DNA of 7,693 bases from JAJRWS01 sp039831705 (lineage in GTDB: Bacteria > Planctomycetota > Planctomycetia > Pirellulales > Lacipirellulaceae). The position numbers and the translations under genes were made by a program. The notes beneath the pieces were generated by a model. It worked only from the letters and a program-made list of their open reading frames with translations. It was not told the origin of the DNA and made no database searches. Positions 4,610-7,693 of this stretch are shown piece after piece; within the stretch, counting starts at the first letter, position 1; every line of letters starts with the position of its first letter. Location of the stretch: the NCBI GenBank assembly GCA_039831705.1, contig JBDOMT010000386.1, positions 1 to 7,693 of the forward strand. Reading direction: 5' to 3'.

Positions 4610-6418
4610 TCAATAGACTTCGATCGAAACAGGCCGACTGGTCAAACCCGCATTCGTTTGTCCAGGAGCAGGTTTCGTTTTCGCCTGAATGGTAACCGGA
4701 CCCTTACCCAATTTGCTGGCCTGGACCCGGATATTCCCTTGCCCTTTTTTGATGAGGCCCAATTCACGCCCGTTGTGCGTAATCGCAACCGCAGCGGACG
4801 TGGTACTGGTGATGGAAATCTTGAGTTCACCATCTGCTAAAATGCGGCTGGCTGGTGAGAGAGTCATCTGTAGAGCGTTTTTGCCATTCTTTACGTTCAC
4901 CCAACCGACCCAGCGACCTTGGGTTTCAATAGGCGTGTCTTCGATGGCGATCACTCGCACTTCATGGTAACCATCGGCCATCGCTGTCGTGTCAAGCTGA
5001 AACGCCGCGCCTGGCTTACATAACTGCGTGCGTAGCCCATCGACAAACAACTCAAACCGTTTGACCTTTTTCTGCTCGGCTAAGGTTGCAGTCGGTGTCA
5101 CACGAACTTTTCCGCGTATTATCTGCCCGTCATCAATACCTTCCACGGCGACCCTAGGAATATTCGCCCACGGACGGCAAAGAGGGTCTCCGATCACCAG
5201 CAACTGGAAAGGTCCGGTCACTGACTGATAGAAGGCCTCCGCCAGAGAGCATCCGCGTGCGTAATGGACATGGACCGAAGGGAGCGGGAATTTCGCCTGA
5301 ATTGCATAGGGCTCAACCACGGTGCCACTGGCCCCAGCAGCCCCATAACGCAGAAATTCGGTAAGCGGTGTTTGCGGTGGACGTAGCTTCTTCTTGGACT
5401 TGCCTGGCAATTGTGGCTTGGGTTTCCGGTGAAAGAACTGGCCCCCATAGCTGGTTAAATTGTCACCCAGCGCCCCTGGCAGCAACCGGCACCCGGAAGC
5501 ACCAAAGTTGAAATTCGCGGTTCCCGTGGTCACTCCAATGATATCTTTCTTCTTCTGTGGGAATTTGCCATCCAGAATCTGTGCCTTCACTCCCAACAAA
5601 CGCAACTCGACCGCAGCGCCCGAAAAATTGCCGTGTCGGGCTGTCGAACGGGGATTTGTCCCATTTTTCATGAAATAAACCGTCCCTTCCGGGTGTGTGC
5701 CGTCGGCATCTCTGGCCCGCTTCAAATAATGCAGTACTTCCTCGACTTGATTCCCCCGACCAAAGGTCACCCCCAGCATGGCGGAAAGCAGATAAGAAAT
5801 TCCCTGCTCTTTGGCTGACACTCGTTTTCCCCTGGGGCCCCAGTAATAATTGGATCGAAACCCTCGCGAAACCGTTACACCAGCCACGGGCCTCGCTGCA
5901 TAAAAGTTAGTGTTAAGATTGAACATCTCTTTTCGTTTTGTCACCACAAATTGCGAGAGATAGGTAGCACCGGTCAAGGATGCCTGAGGGCGTAGTTGCG
6001 GAGGAAATTTCTCTCCTGGGAAATCCTTCTGGAAATTTAACTGTGTAGGAAAATCACACGAATAAACCAGATAATCGATTTGTGAACCCAACCCACGACA
6101 TTGAATTTCTTTCAATGCGGGAAGCAGTATCAAACGAAGGAATGTGGCTCCATGGACCTGGTATCGATCGGGGTACTGCCATTTGACGTAGTGAACATTC
6201 TGCGCCGGTATTTTACGCAGGCCGATGTAGTGGTTCGCCACGGTCAGCGAATCTTTGCTCTCCGAATTGACAAGCAGAAATATATTTTCTGCCCCACCTC
6301 CAGCTTTGGCAACTTCCAACAAAGGAATTGCCAAATTGAGCACGAGCACCATGAACCCTGCAGGAACCCATCGAATAAGACTGTACTCGAATGCGGCTTG
6401 TAGTGGACTACTAAACAT
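4610..6418 (-). CDS. TIGR03790-family exported protein
   Basis: Large exported protein of unknown activity. The frame begins with ATG codons at 6424 and 6418. The second (residue 3) is preferred because GAGAGG ends directly against ATG 6424, giving a proper 6-nt spacing to ATG 6418 (602 aa). Numbering uses the longer form (604 aa). Residues about 18-41 form a hydrophobic signal segment ending near AKA. Family-like features are NIFLLVNSESKDSLTVANHY (47-66) followed by RKIPAQNVHYVKW (70-82), DYLVYSCDFPTQLN (117-130), LLPGALGDNLTSYGGQF (314-330), TEFLRYGAAGASGTVVEPYA (355-374) and LLVIGDPLCRPWA (408-420). The C-terminal third (about 425-604) looks like two Ig-like beta-sandwich units. The order of motifs, with an 'EAF...GDPLCRPW' block after a Gly-rich segment, faintly recalls gingipain-type C25 peptidases, but I see no convincing catalytic dyad. 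It lies 80 bp downstream of the glycosyltransferase on the same strand. Confidence 0.82.
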   Translation of the reverse strand: MFSSPLQAAFEYSLIRWVPAGFMVLVLNLAIPLLEVAKAGGGAENIFLLVNSESKDSLTVANHYIGLRKIPAQNVHYVKWQYPDRYQVHGATFLRLILLPALKEIQCRGLGSQIDYLVYSCDFPTQLNFQKDFPGEKFPPQLRPQASLTGATYLSQFVVTKRKEMFNLNTNFYAARPVAGVTVSRGFRSNYYWGPRGKRVSAKEQGISYLLSAMLGVTFGRGNQVEEVLHYLKRARDADGTHPEGTVYFMKNGTNPRSTARHGNFSGAAVELRLLGVKAQILDGKFPQKKKDIIGVTTGTANFNFGASGCRLLPGALGDNLTSYGGQFFHRKPKPQLPGKSKKKLRPPQTPLTEFLRYGAAGASGTVVEPYAIQAKFPLPSVHVHYARGCSLAEAFYQSVTGPFQLLVIGDPLCRPWANIPRVAVEGIDDGQIIRGKVRVTPTATLAEQKKVKRFELFVDGLRTQLCKPGAAFQLDTTAMADGYHEVRVIAIEDTPIETQGRWVGWVNVKNGKNALQMTLSPASRILADGELKISITSTTSAAVAITHNGRELGLIKKGQGNIRVQASKLGKGPVTIQAKTKPAPGQTNAGLTSRPVSIEVY

Positions 6419-6424
6419 GGACAT

Positions 6425-6498
6425 CCTCTCAATCTGGTCTTAACAGGCTGATACCGCAATCTACATGCATAACATTCTTCGCTAATACCCTCACTAAT
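6425..6498. other. Short intergenic gap
   Basis: 74 bp (80 bp to the preferred start) separates the glycosyltransferase stop from the TIGR03790-family gene, both on the minus strand. It contains the purine-rich GAGAGG Shine-Dalgarno (6425-6430) for ATG 6418. No strong promoter or terminator hairpin is visible, so both read-through and a weak separate promoter remain possible. Confidence 0.5.
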
Positions 6499-7693
6499 TC
6501 AAACGACAGCCTTGATTTTTCCCACCAACCCCTGCCGTGTAAACTGCTTCAAATGTACGTGGTCACCATCCCTATATTCCATCCCATCCTTCTCAAGTAA
6601 ATCCGATGCGATTTGTACCAAAGGCTTCATCTCCCAAGAAGTAGCAACTCCTCCCTGCGAATAAGACCCTATTATTTGAGCCAGCTCACTATCTGGATCT
6701 GTAATGCAAAGAATTTTTGTTCCTGCAGCCAACAAATTGGGCAACTTTGATGGAAGCGAACCATCTGAAGAACCACTTTCCTGAGGTATCACTTGAACCG
6801 TTGACCGCATCAACAGTTCTGGAAGCATCTCTTCTTTTACTAGTGAATGAAATTGTAGTCGTGGATGACGGTGCGTTTCTTTAAGGCGCTCATAAATGGG
6901 GCCTTGAGAAAATATATGCGCTTTAAGTTCGGCTTTCGCTTCCAGCAAGAACAAAAACAACTTCATAAGATTCTCAGGAGATTGCTTTTCACCTAAAGCA
7001 CCCGAGTAAACGATTGCTTGCTCTCCGTCCGGTATTAAATCTGCAAGATCTCCATTATTTTCGAATTTCTCTATCGTCACAAAAGGATATTGAACAGATG
7101 ATGTCTCTCTTTTCAAGGCATAAGCTTCAGAGGCTACCTTTCGCATCCCTTCGGACAAAAAAATTAGATGGTCACAGGCTTTAAAAGCTCGTTTCTCAAC
7201 CAATGCTATACATCGGTATATCCATTTTCGAACATAGCCACCCGTATAACTCGAATAGACGCCCTGCAAATCATGAACAATACCGACTACTTTTGCCTTC
7301 TTAGGTTTCAACAAAGATATGGCAAGCATGAACATACTAGGTGGAAATATGGGGATTACGACATTGTAGATATTCCGCCTGGACCAATAGTTAAAAAGTA
7401 CGAATTGCAGATACCACAGTTCAAGTATTAACCTTCTTAGCAACATGTTCGAGGGAAATTTCAACCCTTGGCCACCTCGGATAGATAAAACACCCTCCAG
7501 TTGATCGTTGGTAGACTCAACTTCCCATTTGGGATACACCGGATGACAACACATGACCTCTACCTCAAAGCCTTCGTTTCTTAGCGATTGGGCCAGGTAG
7601 GTGTTGTATTTTCCAGTCGATATGGGTTCTGGAAAGAAGAATGGCGAAAGTATTAGTGCTTTATTCAACGGCAATTGCCGATCTGGGGTAGCC
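6499..7693 (-). CDS. GT4 glycosyltransferase, WcaI-like (5' end may lie off the window)
   Basis: Probable retaining glycosyltransferase of family GT4 with the GT-B fold, acting in the cytoplasm on lipid-linked surface-polysaccharide intermediates. Numbering is from a TTG at 7674 (391 aa). N-terminal domain: KALILSPFFFPEPISTGKYN (5-24), then LAQSLRNEGFEVEVMCCHPVYPKW (27-50), the arrangement of WcaI-type colanic acid transferases, and IVHDLQG (132-138). C-terminal domain: AIVYSGALGEKQSPENL (220-236), the usual start of the donor domain, and VIPQESGSSDGSLPSKLPN (295-313) followed by LLAAGTKIL, the nucleotide-sugar binding block. Its glutamate is replaced by Ser/Asp-rich sequence, as in other WcaI-like proteins with PSKL. 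The frame stays open to 7693 with no Shine-Dalgarno before the TTG, so the true start may lie beyond the window. The gene is visibly AT-rich. Donor and acceptor sugars are not predictable. Confidence 0.85.
   Translation of the reverse strand, partial: ATPDRQLPLNKALILSPFFFPEPISTGKYNTYLAQSLRNEGFEVEVMCCHPVYPKWEVESTNDQLEGVLSIRGGQGLKFPSNMLLRRLILELWYLQFVLFNYWSRRNIYNVVIPIFPPSMFMLAISLLKPKKAKVVGIVHDLQGVYSSYTGGYVRKWIYRCIALVEKRAFKACDHLIFLSEGMRKVASEAYALKRETSSVQYPFVTIEKFENNGDLADLIPDGEQAIVYSGALGEKQSPENLMKLFLFLLEAKAELKAHIFSQGPIYERLKETHRHPRLQFHSLVKEEMLPELLMRSTVQVIPQESGSSDGSLPSKLPNLLAAGTKILCITDPDSELAQIIGSYSQGGVATSWEMKPLVQIASDLLEKDGMEYRDGDHVHLKQFTRQGLVGKIKAVV

Noticed and set aside
7168..7431. 87-aa forward frame inside the glycosyltransferase
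   Set aside because: It is antisense to well-supported GT4 motifs and has no domain or ribosome binding site.

Overview
The window looks like chromosomal DNA from a planctomycete, most likely Pirellulaceae-like. Four things point there. A secreted subtilase-like protein ends in a dockerin-like calcium repeat followed by a PEP-CTERM sorting signal. A 602-604 aa protein matches my recollection of the TIGR03790 family. A small secreted protein resembles orphan families I associate with planctomycetes. An intergenic hairpin carries the 'CACGAAGCGCAAGCGAGTG' type of repeat that I associate with that group. The taxonomy is inferred from protein style and memory, not from a search.

Layout from left to right. 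(i) 1-1136, + strand: a probable lipoprotein with a long His/Asp-rich stretch encoded by 30-bp tandem repeats, then a folded C-terminal domain with an HxH...CxxC...H motif. (ii) 1178-1725, - strand: a VapBC toxin-antitoxin operon whose cistrons overlap by GTGA, behind a strong sigma70-like promoter that may give a leaderless vapB message. (iii) 1726-1974: non-coding DNA with a 74-nt imperfect hairpin just after the next gene. (iv) 1975-3711, - strand: the subtilase-like dockerin/PEP-CTERM protein. (v) 3712-3966: a divergent control region where two predicted promoters share overlapping -35 boxes, with small hairpins in both leaders. (vi) 3967-4542, + strand: a small secreted protein of unknown function. 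(vii) 4610-6418, - strand: the TIGR03790-family exported protein. (viii) 6499 to the right edge, - strand: a WcaI-like GT4 glycosyltransferase, open at its 5' end and clearly AT-richer than the rest.

Most of the encoded proteins are exported or concern the cell surface: a lipoprotein, two or three secreted proteins and a surface-polysaccharide glycosyltransferase. PEP-CTERM proteins are known to be sorted by exosortase and are commonly linked genomically to exopolysaccharide synthesis, so the PEP-CTERM protein and the glycosyltransferase fit together loosely. No exosortase lies in the window, and nothing shows that the genes form one pathway. VapBC looks like a self-contained module between unrelated genes. 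I see no rRNA, tRNA, CRISPR array or transposase gene, and no convincing new multi-gene system. The most distinctive items are the His/Asp repeat lipoprotein, the large intergenic hairpin, the shared divergent promoter and the subtilase with a possibly altered catalytic triad.
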